Positions 28,546-37,307 of a stretch of 64,000 nucleotides of DNA are shown here, one piece after another (the stretch's first letter is position 1; each line of letters opens with the position of its first letter). The stretch covers positions 70,048-134,047 of the forward strand of contig CAVUPU010000008.1 in NCBI GenBank assembly GCA_963743425.1, in the 5' to 3' direction. Origin of the DNA: JAJVID01 sp963743425. GTDB taxonomy: Bacteria > Acidobacteriota > Blastocatellia > RBC074. Made by a program: the position numbers and the translations under genes. The notes under the pieces were generated by a model. The model was not told where the DNA came from. It was given only the letters and a program-made list of their open reading frames with translations, and made no database searches.

Positions 28546-28571
28546 ACTCTGTCTCACATTTTTCTGTCTAT
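28546..28571. repeat. Dispersed GACAGAAA-family repeat
   Basis: The sequence CTGTCTCACATTTTTCTGTC, the reverse complement of the tandem-repeat core at 29363, lies between the glycosyltransferase stop and the convergent GxxExxY gene. Confidence 0.7.
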
Positions 28572-29356
28572 TTACGGATCGTTTGGAACGACACTTCATC
28601 CTTGGTGACGTTTATCCATTGAATGACCTTTAAGCTTGTGTGTTCCAGCAATCGGCGGGCGTGATTTTCAAATAGGCGAGGATCATCAGTCAAAGCGGTT
28701 ATTTTGAAGGCGACGCTTGGGACCACGAGCCGGAACTTCTGATGGCCAAGCGCGCATCCGCCGGAGACCACCTCAACCTCCCGCAGCGTTTGGTCTTCCC
28801 CGCCGAGCAAATGTATCAGCGCCTCTTCATACAAACTGAGGTCGAGGCATGTACCGACATCACGCAGAAACGCCGTACACCACTCCATAATCGGCTTGTC
28901 TCCAATCTCCTGCCAACCGCGATCGGTGACCTCAAATCTCGTCCGATCACTCGTCCGAAGCATCGTATTCACGAATTCATGTTGAACCTGTTCGGTTCTC
29001 ATGTTGACGAGCTTTCCGTGCGACAGATCGGCTATCAACAGGTAGTGCAGAAGCTGAGACCGATGGCGATCTGTGAGCGACTCGACAGTCTTGAACTCGA
29101 AGGCCGCGCCACCGTCTACGAGGGCGTCGAGGAAGTAGAGTTTGCGAAAGCTATCGAACCTCACCTCGATCGGGACTTCGAGTTGGGTCGCGGGACATCG
29201 TCGGCTCAACTCCCGCTTGTAAATCTTTTCGTCGAAGAATCGGCCAAACTCATTGTGAATCTCGAAAACATGCCCCATCACGTCATAGGCGATTCGGCCG
29301 AAATCGTTTTGATCTAAATGACGAATTGTCGCGTTTACTTGAATCGGCATACGCAA
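28568..29356 (-). CDS. GxxExxY-family protein with C-terminal extension
   Basis: A 262-residue protein. Residues about 35-130 match the GxxExxY family (TIGR04256): FGRFFDEKIYKREL and the later FLDALVDGGAAFEFKTV, where D...E.K is the PD-(D/E)xK nuclease-like core. The known family is only about 125 residues; here about 130 more residues follow with no recognised domain. Family function is not established, although it is common in accessory regions. Start at 29356 (or Met at 29350). Confidence 0.75.
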   Translation of the reverse strand: MRMPIQVNATIRHLDQNDFGRIAYDVMGHVFEIHNEFGRFFDEKIYKRELSRRCPATQLEVPIEVRFDSFRKLYFLDALVDGGAAFEFKTVESLTDRHRSQLLHYLLIADLSHGKLVNMRTEQVQHEFVNTMLRTSDRTRFEVTDRGWQEIGDKPIMEWCTAFLRDVGTCLDLSLYEEALIHLLGGEDQTLREVEVVSGGCALGHQKFRLVVPSVAFKITALTDDPRLFENHARRLLEHTSLKVIQWINVTKDEVSFQTIRK

Positions 29357-29362
29357 AGCAGA

Positions 29363-29586
29363 TCAGACAGAAAAATGTGAGACAGAAAAATACCGAAAAG
29401 GAAATCAGACAGAAAAATGTGAGACAGAAAAATACCGAAAAGGAAATCAGACAGAAAAATGTGAGACAGAAAAATACCGAAAAGGAAATCAGACAGAAAA
29501 ATGTGAGACAGAAAAATACCGAAAAGGAAATCAGACAGAAAAATGCGAGACAGAAAAATGCCGAAAAGGAAATCAGACAGAAAAAT
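29363..29586. repeat. 42-bp tandem repeat, 5.3 copies
   Basis: Five 42-bp units (four nearly identical, the fifth with two changes) built on GACAGAAAAATGTGAGACAG, then a 14-bp partial unit. The period is a multiple of three, so long artificial frames run through it on both strands, but none looks like a real protein. It separates the 5' end of the GxxExxY gene from the 3' end of the truncated recQ gene. Confidence 0.95.
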
Positions 29587-29600
29587 AGGATAATCGCGTT

Positions 29601-31022
29601 TCAATCCGATGCTTCGGTCTTGATTCTCCATATTGCGGCGGCAGCCGCGATGCGGACGCTCTCCGCCGAATCAGCAGCAGCCAGTCTTTCAAGCTTACTG
29701 AGCGCCGGCCGCGCCCGCAAACGACCGAGCGCGCGAGCGGCTATGCGGCGCGCTCCCTGTCGTTCGTCATCGAGCAATCCGATCAAGGCTCCTGCGGCGT
29801 CTTCGACGCCGAGCTGCCCCAGCGCATCGCAGATCGCATTGATCAAATTCCCGTTCGTCGTCTCGCCGAGCAGGAGCAGCAGATGCTCACCCGCTTCTCT
29901 GACATTCAAATCCCTGAGCGCGCCGATTACAGTGATAAGGTCATCGCGTTCGCCTTCGCGCATATCCCGCAATAAATCCAGCAGCATTTTTCGGTCCGGC
30001 TTCGCTCCGCCCTGCCGCCAGATTTCAACCTGCAACCGCCAATCGCTCGCCCGGTCGAGCGATGGCCGCGGCTCAGTTGGCGACGGCTCTGACTCGGGTT
30101 CGGCCGCGAAATTCTGAACGACGCCGATGATCTCAGCGCCGAACTGCGCCAGCTTACCGTCTCCGATGCCTTTGATTGCGCGAAGCTGATCGGGCGTTTG
30201 TGGCCGCCGCCTGGCGATCTCTTCGAGCGCGCTGCCGTGCAGAATCACATAAGGCGGGACGCCGAGCGAAGAAGACTTCTCGCGGCGCCACTGCTTCAAC
30301 GCCTGTATCAATTCCTCGCTAACCGCGTTGTCGCATTGCTCGACTGTTGTTTTATCAGTCGCCGGCCCCGCGCTGGATTGAGCGAATCCCGACAACGCCA
30401 ACGGCGTTTTGCCGTTCAACGCCTCGACGCCGCGCTCCGTGATCGTCAGGCGCGGGTATTCTTCCGCCGTCGTCTTCAGTAATCGCTGCGCGATCAGCTC
30501 GTCAATCCATTTGAGCGACCTCTCCTGCGTGTGCAATCGCAGCGCGCCGTAATGATCGGCCTGATCGAGATTCAGCTCGGTGATCCGTTTACGTTTGCTC
30601 CCGGCCAACACGTCAGCGATCAACGTACGCCCAATCCTTCCGCCGAACTCCGCGACGGTTTGCAGAATGATCCTGGCCACGCGATCCGAAACCGAGCTGG
30701 CGATCAATTCGGCGGCGGGTTCGGGCGGTTGCGCTGTCTGAGCGGGCGTCGTTTGCGCGGGCGCCGTCGAGGCGCAGACGTCGCAGCCGTCGCAGGGAGG
30801 CGAGAATTTCTGGCCGAAATAACCGAGGATTTGCGCGCGGCGGCATTGCGCGTCCAGCGCGTAGGCGATCACCTTTCGCAGCCTGTCTTCGGCGCGACGC
30901 CGCCTTTCACGCAACGATTGCGCCTCGATCTTCGGCTGTATGATCTCCGGTTTTTCGATCAGATATTTGCCGTCAGCAGTGATCTGCGCCCACTTCTGTT
31001 CTTGACATCCTCCCGCCGCCAA
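29601..31022 (-). pseudogene. recQ: 5'-truncated RecQ-type helicase with HEAT-like C-terminus
   Basis: The 473-residue frame keeps the RecQ zinc-binding region (CRRAQILGYFGQ followed by CDGCDVC), the winged-helix RQC domain, an HRDC domain (PYVILHGSALEEIARRRP and IKGIGDGKLAQFG) and about 130 residues of HEAT-like repeats. The two helicase domains with Walker A and DEAH are absent. The apparent start is inside the end of a TnpB element (31007-31817), so the insertion and a deletion have removed the catalytic part. The protein, if made, cannot unwind DNA. Confidence 0.82.
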
Positions 31023-31110
31023 ACGCTACCGCGTTATGGCGGGGGATTCCAGGTCTGCCGCCTGGTAGGTTCTCGGTTCTCCGCAAGCGACACCTCGCCT
31101 GCTCCCCGAA
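31007..31110 (-). ncRNA. Candidate omega RNA/right-end hairpin of the TnpB element
   Basis: The 3' end of the tnpB frame overlaps a GC-rich stem (CCCCCGCC with GGCGGGAGG) that ends in GGAGGATGTCAA, the typical right end of IS605-type elements, at about 31007-31050. In TnpB systems this transcript tail is the guide-RNA scaffold, and the bases just after the element serve as guide. Here the guide would be the recQ sequence next to it. This is inferred from the arrangement only. Confidence 0.4.
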
Positions 31111-31817
31111 GGGACTGCCCGCCCCTTCTGTTCGATTCGTTTCGCGCCGTTGCGGTCGCGGTGGATGACCAGACCGCATCGCGAGCAACGATAGATCCGC
31201 GTCGCCAGCGTAATCTGATTCCGATGGCCACAACCTGAGCAATCTTGTGACGTGTACGATGGATTCACTTTGATCACCGTTCGACCAGCTTCTTCCGCTT
31301 TGAAGACGACGATCATTATGAATTGTCCCCATCCGGCGTCACTGATGCTCTTGGCCAGATTATGGTTTTTGACCATCCCCTTGATATTCAAATCTTCGAC
31401 CTTGATGCTCTGGTACTGCGAGACCAGTTTTCGCGCCTCTTTGAAATGAAAATCGCGGCGCTGTCGTTTGACCTTCAAATGTTTCTTCGCCAGCAGACGA
31501 ACCGCTTTCTTTCGTCGTTTGCTTCCTTTGACCCGGCGTGAGACCTGACGCCCGGCTCGCTTTAAATCGCCTTCGGCGCGGCGGAAATATTGAGGATTCT
31601 CGATCGGCGCGGCTTCGTCATCTGAGAGCGTGGCGAAGCTTTCAATCCCGACATCCACTCCAACACTCTCTTTCGGCGCGGGCGCGACCTCTTTCTTCGA
31701 TTCTTCCACACTGAAGATCGCATACCAGCCGTCAGCTTCACGTTTAATCGCGCAGGTTTTGATCTCGCCTTCAATGGGGCGCGACAAATGGATTTTGACT
31801 TTGCCGATTTTCGACAA
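31026..31817 (-). pseudogene. tnpB: TnpB (IS605/OrfB family), N-terminally truncated
   Basis: A 263-residue frame keeps all RuvC-like residues: VDVGIESFATLS (Asp), KVEDLNIKGM (Glu), HRDRNGAKRI (Asp), and the zinc finger CSGC..CSRC. Similarity extends upstream to QSGFSLKSNKLHL near 31860, but then an in-frame stop appears and the usual 120 N-terminal residues are missing. TnpA is absent as well. It is therefore a decayed element, though the catalytic residues remain. Confidence 0.8.
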
Positions 31818-31989
31818 GTGGAGCTTATTGCTCTTGAGCGAGAAGCCGCTTTGCGGCTGGCCGTCACCAGATCGGGAGCCGCTGCGAAATCACAGATTTC
31901 ACCGGCGTCAGAGCAAAGCGACTGTGCCAATCTTCGTTGGTTCGATTTACATCGCTTTGCGCTTGGGTGTTCAGATTTGGTAACAATTT

Positions 31990-32190
31990 TGCATTTTCCT
32001 TCAGCCGCAGAGCGGCGCTTGAATTTAGCCGTGTCCTTTAGGGCACGGTGTGCAGCATAAAAAATCTCGCAGTCGCGTCAGCGACGGTTGAGATTGGAGT
32101 CAACCGTCGCTGACGCGACTGCGTTCGTTGATGATCTTCCCGTGCCCTAAAGGACACGGCTAAATTCAAAAGCCGCTGACGCGGCTGATG
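31990..32190. repeat. Nested palindrome, family D
   Basis: Outer arms TTTAGCCGTGTCCTTTAGGG... (32021-32048) and complement (32140-32167) enclose an inner perfect inverted repeat at 32069-32122 (GCAGTCGCGTCAGCGACGGT). CAGCCGC-type arms extend further outward. The rest of 31818-32274 has no gene; a short GCAAACCG motif lies at 32250. Confidence 0.88.
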
Positions 32191-32274
32191 AATCTCAGCG
32201 GTTACGATTCTTCTGGATATTAACGGGTATCAGACCCTGAATACTCATTTGCAAACCGCTTTAGTTCGTTCACT

Positions 32275-33120
32275 TTAAAAAAGCTTTGCCTGCTCAAATT
32301 TCGTTTTTTTCTTTGGCCACCAAAAGCTCACAATAGTGAAGACATTCGGATGAGTGGAGATATTGCCCAAATAGAAATATAAATCCTTATCAATGGCGCA
32401 AATTTTATCTCGAATTTTTTCAACCACTTTCCTCGACGCAATTTCGTGAGAGTCACCGCGCTGCCTTAGGTTGAAATAAAGAGCATCAACTTCCCAGTCG
32501 AGTACACTAAAGCTATGATCCTGTAAGCAACGTTTATCCTCGCAGCGAAATTGAACTTTGAATCTGTAATCAGGTGGTCTAAGTGGTTTTATTTCACGCC
32601 CAGAATCAGGGTCAAGCGGCAATTCCATTTGCTTGATCGTGTCTTCATAGTGTTGCCAGAACTTTTCGCGCTCCCTTTGACCGACCCGCTCTGCACGAAC
32701 ATCACTTACCATTGCGGGCTTAATCAAGCCTAGAGAGGTGCACTCACTTCTCTGTTGCATTTGTATCGCCTCTACAGATTGAAAAACATTGTGTGGCTGC
32801 AAAACCCACTCCGCTCTCGTATCCCAATTTCCATCTTTCACGGGCAGTGTCTCTCCCACTTTTATATCGTCAAAGCGAATCTTGTAGCTTTCTGGCCGCG
32901 GATCTCTTGAAGACTTAGTTACGAAGGCCTCGATCCATTGATATTTTTTGAATACTCGTTTGTCCTCCATATATCTGAGTGGGATTGGATAAAGTCTAAC
33001 CATTCTTTTTGTGTCCTCAAATATCCCACCAGTGCACACTATCTCCCTATAAGTCTTGCTCAGGTCTGGCCGAGTTTTCCCCCAAATCAGAATTCGTCGC
33101 CGTTCCCACTTGTTTTCCAT
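32275..33120 (-). CDS. Uncharacterised protein paired with DUF488, C-x4-C-x2-H ... DWE motif
   Basis: About 281 residues from the Met at 33120, only 2 bp after the preceding DUF488 stop; a longer in-frame start at 33219 overlaps that gene and is less likely. Visible features are an N-terminal WGKTRPDLSKTYREIVCTGG segment, DPRPESYKI, and CEDKRCLQDHSFSVLDWE, which resembles a zinc-bound loop leading into a DWE motif. No characterised family is recognised. The gene is visibly AT-richer than most neighbours, which suggests acquisition by transfer together with the DUF488 genes. Confidence 0.65.
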   Translation of the reverse strand: MENKWERRRILIWGKTRPDLSKTYREIVCTGGIFEDTKRMVRLYPIPLRYMEDKRVFKKYQWIEAFVTKSSRDPRPESYKIRFDDIKVGETLPVKDGNWDTRAEWVLQPHNVFQSVEAIQMQQRSECTSLGLIKPAMVSDVRAERVGQREREKFWQHYEDTIKQMELPLDPDSGREIKPLRPPDYRFKVQFRCEDKRCLQDHSFSVLDWEVDALYFNLRQRGDSHEIASRKVVEKIRDKICAIDKDLYFYLGNISTHPNVFTIVSFWWPKKKTKFEQAKLF

Positions 33121-33122
33121 AA

Positions 33123-33557
33123 TTACTCCACTTCGACAATTTCGAATGAATGGCCAATGTGATGCGCCGCTTCTAAGAGTACACTCCGGTGACAATTTTC
33201 GTGTTGTCTCTCGTAGCACAGAACCGCAGTTCTCATCTCCATTACTTCATCAGCAACAATATCCAACACTTCCGGATTTCGTTTTATATAGGCTCTATAC
33301 AAGCGAAGACACCGTCTAATGTCATTTTTCTCCTGCCGATGCGGATTTCCCGCTGATCGGAGATGTATGTATTTGATACCGGCAGCTTCTAAACTTGAAG
33401 CAAGGGCATTCTTGCTGAAGTCTTTGCGCCGAGAGTGAGGTGATTCCCTCACATCCAAAAGCTTCTTCACCCGGTGGCTCTTTAAGATGCTAATGAGCTC
33501 ATTAATTGTGCGACGTTCATAACCGAGACTTAGCACTCGTACTACCTTCAAGATCAT
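33123..33557 (-). CDS. DUF488-family protein
   Basis: A 144-residue DUF488 protein: SLGYERRTINELISIL at the start, LLDVRESPHSRRKDFSKNAL in the centre and LCYERQHENCHRSVL near the end. The conserved Arg, Cys and His residues suggest an enzymatic or nucleic-acid-related role that is not established. It is followed within 2 bp by the DWE-motif protein, so the two are probably one functional unit. Confidence 0.82.
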   Translation of the reverse strand: MILKVVRVLSLGYERRTINELISILKSHRVKKLLDVRESPHSRRKDFSKNALASSLEAAGIKYIHLRSAGNPHRQEKNDIRRCLRLYRAYIKRNPEVLDIVADEVMEMRTAVLCYERQHENCHRSVLLEAAHHIGHSFEIVEVE

Positions 33558-33617
33558 CCCCCATCGGAATTTGTTGATAGTAATAACAAAGTCTTCCTTT
33601 TCATATTTTGCACTCTC

Positions 33618-34110
33618 CTAAAATAGAGTCGGTTGAACGAGTTCGAACTCTCCCTGTGATGAAGTAACTAGCTCGCCTAAGCGGGTGATATGATTCACCT
33701 CAACACCTCGTTCAACTAGGGTGCGCGTGATCAGCCAATAGCGGTGGCAACTTTTGTAATCAGCCTCGGCGCACATAAAAGCAACGCGGCGATCAGACGC
33801 CAGCGCCAGCAGCCGCTCGATGCCCGCCAGATAGAGTGATGATTGCGCGACCATATCGTAATCAACCTTGCCGTTTTGAAAATAGAGCGCCGGATCTTCG
33901 GGCCGCCCGCCTATTTCTTTGCCCAGATAAACAGTATTCGATCCCGGCTTCTTCGAGGGAAAGTTTCAAACTATCGCGGCTGAAATGCTGGTTGTAGCGG
34001 CTATAAGGCTGGCTGCGCGTGTCAACGAGCGCGGTTATCTCGTAGCGCCGAAGTAAATCTATAAAGGCGTTGATCTCCGCGTTGCTGTGACCGATGCTGA
34101 AGAGTTCCAT
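33618..34110 (-). pseudogene. Second DUF488-family gene, broken by a one-base frameshift
   Basis: Two frames join into one protein: 33862-34110 (FSIGHSNAEINAFIDLLRRY, VDTRSQPYSRYNQHF) and 33618-33854 (CAEADYKSCHRYWLI). Removing one T in TACTGTTTATCTGGG near 33928 restores YLGKEIGGRPEDPALYF across the join. It belongs to the same family as the intact DUF488 gene but to a different subgroup. It is either inactive or a sequencing error. Confidence 0.82.
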
Positions 34111-34174
34111 GGTTGGAAGCGGATTATAGTTGAGGCTACGGGGCGTGGCAATTGATGTTTCGGCGCATGGGGAA

Positions 34175-34256
34175 GAAGACAGACAGAAAAATGTTAGACA
34201 GAAAAATGTAGACAGAATATAAGTCCGGGTATGAAAGTGTCTAATTTTCTGTCTAG
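34175..34256. repeat. Dispersed GACAGAAA-family repeat with inverted unit
   Basis: Three GACAGA units (two as GACAGAAAAATGT) are followed by the complementary TAATTTTCTGTCTA. It precedes the histidine kinase gene. Confidence 0.7.
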
Positions 34257-34332
34257 GTGTCCACGAACTTTTGACTGATTTTCGTGCCTGTCAATGCAAC
34301 GACTGATCGTCGAAACGGTACGATACTGAGAC

Positions 34333-35391
34333 TTGGCAAGATGGATTCTGATCTTCGGCGTTTGGACGCTGCTCGGCGCGCTGTCCGCAGTGCGCGTCGT
34401 GCTGAGTTACGCCTATTCCGGCAACGCGGTGTCCTGGCAGCGCGCTGCGGTCATTGCGCTTGCCGATTGGTACATCTGGGCGTTGCTCACGCCTGCCATC
34501 GCCTGGTTAGCGCGCCGTTTCGCCATCGAGCGACGAAGCTGGCTGCGCAGTCTGCTCATGCATCTCCCGGCGAGCCTTTTCTTTTCGATCCTCAAGATAG
34601 TGATCGAGTCTCGACTCTTGCAATGGTTCGACCCGGCGCCGGCGCAGCTTTACTCAGTGCAATTCCCCTCGACACTCTTCACCTACTACGCGATTCTGGG
34701 CGCGATTTACGCTTTCGACTACTATGGCAAATACCGCGCGCACGAATTGAAGGCATCGCAGTTGCAGGCGCAATTGGCGCAGGCGCAGTTGCAGGCGCTC
34801 AAAATGCAGTTGCACCCGCATTTCCTCTTCAACACGCTGCACGCCATCTCGTCGCTGATGCGCCGCGACGTCGAAGCGGCCGAGCGGATGATCACACGGC
34901 TGAGCGACCTGTTGCGATTGACGCTGGAGAATGTCGGAGCGCAGGAGACGTCGCTGCGGCAGGAGCTGGAATTTCTGGAGCGATACCTGGAGATCGAACA
35001 GACGCGATTCCGCGACCGCTTGCAGGTGAAGATGGAGATCGAGCCGGAGACGCTCGACGCGCGCGTGCCAAATCTGATTCTGCAGCCGCTGGTCGAAAAC
35101 GCCGTCCGGCACGGCATCGCGCCCCACGCTGCGCGGGGGCTGATAGAGATTTCCGCCAGACTCAAAGAGAACAAACTTGAGCTTCAGATCCGCGACAACG
35201 GCGCGGGTTTGCCTGACGCCAAGCGCGCGCAGATCAAAGAGGGCGTCGGATTGGCCAACACTCGCGCAAGGCTGGAGCAGCTTTATGGCATCGATTACCT
35301 CTTCGATCTGAGCAACCGTGATAAGGGCGGATTGGTCGTCAGCCTGACCATTCCTTTTCGGGCGGAGGAGAAGGATAAAGCTTATGGATAA
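34333..35391 (+). CDS. LytS/YehU-type sensor histidine kinase
   Basis: A 352-residue membrane sensor: four hydrophobic helices (about 1-130), a coiled segment rich in QLQAQLAQAQ, then the His_kinase domain with HPHFLFNTLHAISSL (phospho-acceptor His, near 160) and an ATPase region with LVENAVRHG and IRDNGAGLP. The TTG start is uncertain. Its end overlaps the LytTR regulator by 8 bp, so they form one two-component system. No sensory domain outside the membrane helices is visible. Confidence 0.88.
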   Translation: MARWILIFGVWTLLGALSAVRVVLSYAYSGNAVSWQRAAVIALADWYIWALLTPAIAWLARRFAIERRSWLRSLLMHLPASLFFSILKIVIESRLLQWFDPAPAQLYSVQFPSTLFTYYAILGAIYAFDYYGKYRAHELKASQLQAQLAQAQLQALKMQLHPHFLFNTLHAISSLMRRDVEAAERMITRLSDLLRLTLENVGAQETSLRQELEFLERYLEIEQTRFRDRLQVKMEIEPETLDARVPNLILQPLVENAVRHGIAPHAARGLIEISARLKENKLELQIRDNGAGLPDAKRAQIKEGVGLANTRARLEQLYGIDYLFDLSNRDKGGLVVSLTIPFRAEEKDKAYG

Positions 35392-36148
35392 GATCAAAAC
35401 GTTGATTGTCGACGACGAGCCGCTGGCGCGCGAGCGAATTGTAGATATGCTCGTTGGCGACGCCGAGGTGGAGATCATCGGCGAATGCGGCGACGGGCTG
35501 GCGGCGGTGGCGGCTATCGAAGCTCACAAGCCCGACCTGCTCTTTCTCGACGTGCAGATGCCCGAACTCGACGGCTTCGGCGTATTGGAGGTAATTGAAG
35601 AGACGCCTGTGATCATCTTCGTCACTGCCTACGATCAATACGCGCTGCGCGCTTTTGAAGTCCATGCGCTCGATTACCTGCTCAAGCCTTTCGACCGCGA
35701 GCGGTTCGACAAGGCTCTCCAACGCGCCAAACATCAAATTGCTCGCGAGCGTGGCGGAGCGGCGCCTCAGGAACTGATCGCGCTGCTGGCCGATCTCAAA
35801 GCCAGGCCGAAGCCGCTCGAACGGCTTGTGATCAAAGCGGGCGGGCGAGTATTTTTCTTACGCGCGGATGAGATTGACTGGATCGAAGCCGCGGCCAATT
35901 ACGTGAAGCTGCACGTAGGCAAGGAAGCGCACCTGCTGCGCGAAACGATCAACGGTCTGGCGGCCAAACTCGATCCCGACAAATTCCTCCGCATCCACCG
36001 CTCGATCATCATCAACCTCGAACACGTCAAAGAACTGCAACCCTGGTTTCACGGCGATTACGTCGTCATCCTCCAAGACGGCACGCAACTGACTTCGAGC
36101 CGTAATTACCGCGAGCAGTTGCGCAAACTGCTGGGCAAATCAGCTTGA
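35384..36148 (+). CDS. LytTR-type response regulator
   Basis: A 254-residue regulator: receiver domain with the acidic pair DDEP (residues 10-13) and phospho-acceptor in LLFLDVQMPELDGFG (near 55), Lys in YLLKPFDRERF, and a C-terminal LytTR DNA-binding domain (about 145-250, with IEAAANYVKLH and FLRIHRSIIINLEHV). LytTR proteins bind direct-repeat sites near promoters. Targets are not evident, and neighbouring genes are not obviously linked. Confidence 0.9.
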   Translation: MDKIKTLIVDDEPLARERIVDMLVGDAEVEIIGECGDGLAAVAAIEAHKPDLLFLDVQMPELDGFGVLEVIEETPVIIFVTAYDQYALRAFEVHALDYLLKPFDRERFDKALQRAKHQIARERGGAAPQELIALLADLKARPKPLERLVIKAGGRVFFLRADEIDWIEAAANYVKLHVGKEAHLLRETINGLAAKLDPDKFLRIHRSIIINLEHVKELQPWFHGDYVVILQDGTQLTSSRNYREQLRKLLGKSA

Positions 36149-36308
36149 ACGCCGAACGATAATCCCACCGCCAGACAAATTCATCCCACGAATCCAGCGC
36201 TTTATCCCAACTCGATTGCGGACCGCGAAGACAAGCAATAAATTGCAGCGCGCATTCACAACATTCATTATTCCTGGGAGCGTGCGTCATTGGTTAGTCA
36301 CAAGCTGA

Positions 36309-36508
36309 GAGACGATTCTTCGTCCCGGAGGGACGCCGGATATTAGCCGGTGGTAGAACCACCGGAACCGTGGTCATCACACACCCTAGCCCCGGAGGGG
36401 CGACAGACCACGCTAAGTCTGTCGCCCCTCCGGGGCTGAGAGGGTATCTGCCACTGTTTCCGGTGGTTTTACCACCGGCTAATATCCGCAGCGCCTCCGG
36501 CGCAAAAA
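36309..36508. repeat. Nested palindrome, family B copy 1
   Basis: About 200 bp of nested inverted repeats around the core AGCCCCGGAGGGGCGACAGA, with middle arms TAGCCGGTGGT/ACCACCGGCTA and outer arms related to CGGAGG/CCTCCG. It fills most of the 36149-36557 intergenic stretch, which has no gene. Copy 2 is at 39362-39606. Confidence 0.9.
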
Positions 36509-36557
36509 CTCGCGAATAAATCAATAACGCGCGTTCCCAGGAGAAGGAGACAATCAT

Positions 36558-37307
36558 ATGAGTCGCGGAATTCACCTCAAACTCTGTCTGGTAATCGCGG
36601 TGTTTGTTTACGCAACGACCGATTCGACGTTCGGCAACGACAGCGCTCAGCAAGATCAGAGACCGGCGACGACGCCCGCACAGCCGGAAGACAAGCCCGC
36701 CGAGCAGGTCTACAAAAACATTCAGGCGCTGAAAGGCATGCCCGCGTCACGCCTGCTGCCGGCGATGAACCGGCTGACGCAGTCCCTCGGAGTTGATTGC
36801 GCGCACTGCCACGTGCCCGATGCTCTCGACAAGGACGACAAGCCGGCGAAACAGACCGCGCGCAAGATGTTCGAGTTGGTTCGCACGATCAACACGACGC
36901 TCAAAACCAATCGCGTCACCTGCTACACTTGCCATCGCGGCCAACCGCAACCCATCTCAATGCCGCCCACGCCGGCCAACACCGCCTCGATATCCGAATT
37001 GTCGGCGCCGGAGATCAAACCGGCTGACGCAAAGGCGAATGTGGACGCCATCCTCAATCAATACATTCAATCGCTGGGCGGGAGAGTGGCGCTGGAGCGA
37101 GTGACGACGCGGGTGATGACGGGAACGCTGGTCGCGCAGGGCGGGATGAAAGCTCCGCTGGAGGTTTACGAGAAAGCGCCGAACAAGACGCTCACCATCT
37201 TTCGTGCGCCGCACGGCACAAATCAAATGGGGTTGACGGCGCAATCGGTTGGAGAAAAACTCCCGAACAGGGGTTGCGAGAGGATACGGGCGAGGCGCTT
37301 GACATGA
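36558..37307 (+). CDS. Di-heme cytochrome c of the reaction-centre cytochrome (CytoC_RC) type, N-terminal fragment
   Basis: A 249-codon fragment with signal peptide (about 1-27) and two heme sites, CAHCH and CYTCH, spaced as in PF02276-type Acidobacteriota cytochromes (KNIQALKGMPASRLLPAMNR). A lipoprotein-sorting-like domain begins near residue 160. The frame is lost near 37231: adding one T in GGGGTTGACGG gives FDGAIGW and continues into 37274-37684. Periplasmic electron transfer is the likely role. Confidence 0.8.
   Translation: MSRGIHLKLCLVIAVFVYATTDSTFGNDSAQQDQRPATTPAQPEDKPAEQVYKNIQALKGMPASRLLPAMNRLTQSLGVDCAHCHVPDALDKDDKPAKQTARKMFELVRTINTTLKTNRVTCYTCHRGQPQPISMPPTPANTASISELSAPEIKPADAKANVDAILNQYIQSLGGRVALERVTTRVMTGTLVAQGGMKAPLEVYEKAPNKTLTIFRAPHGTNQMGLTAQSVGEKLPNRGCERIRARRLT

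Noticed and set aside
29363..29586. Possible CRISPR array
   Set aside because: Units are identical and contiguous with no unique spacers, and no cas genes are present.
29326..30117. 263-codon frame reading the 42-bp repeat, and a hydrophobic minus frame in the same place
   Set aside because: Both arise because the repeat period is a multiple of three; one overlaps recQ coding on the opposite strand.
33618..34110. Programmed frameshifting in DUF488 and other broken genes
   Set aside because: No shared slippery site or stimulatory structure; the changes are single bases at varied places, better explained by read errors or mutation.
34284..35180. Alternative 298-codon plus frame over the histidine kinase
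   Set aside because: The overlapping frame from 34333 has the full histidine kinase motifs; this one is Arg/Ala-rich shadow sequence.
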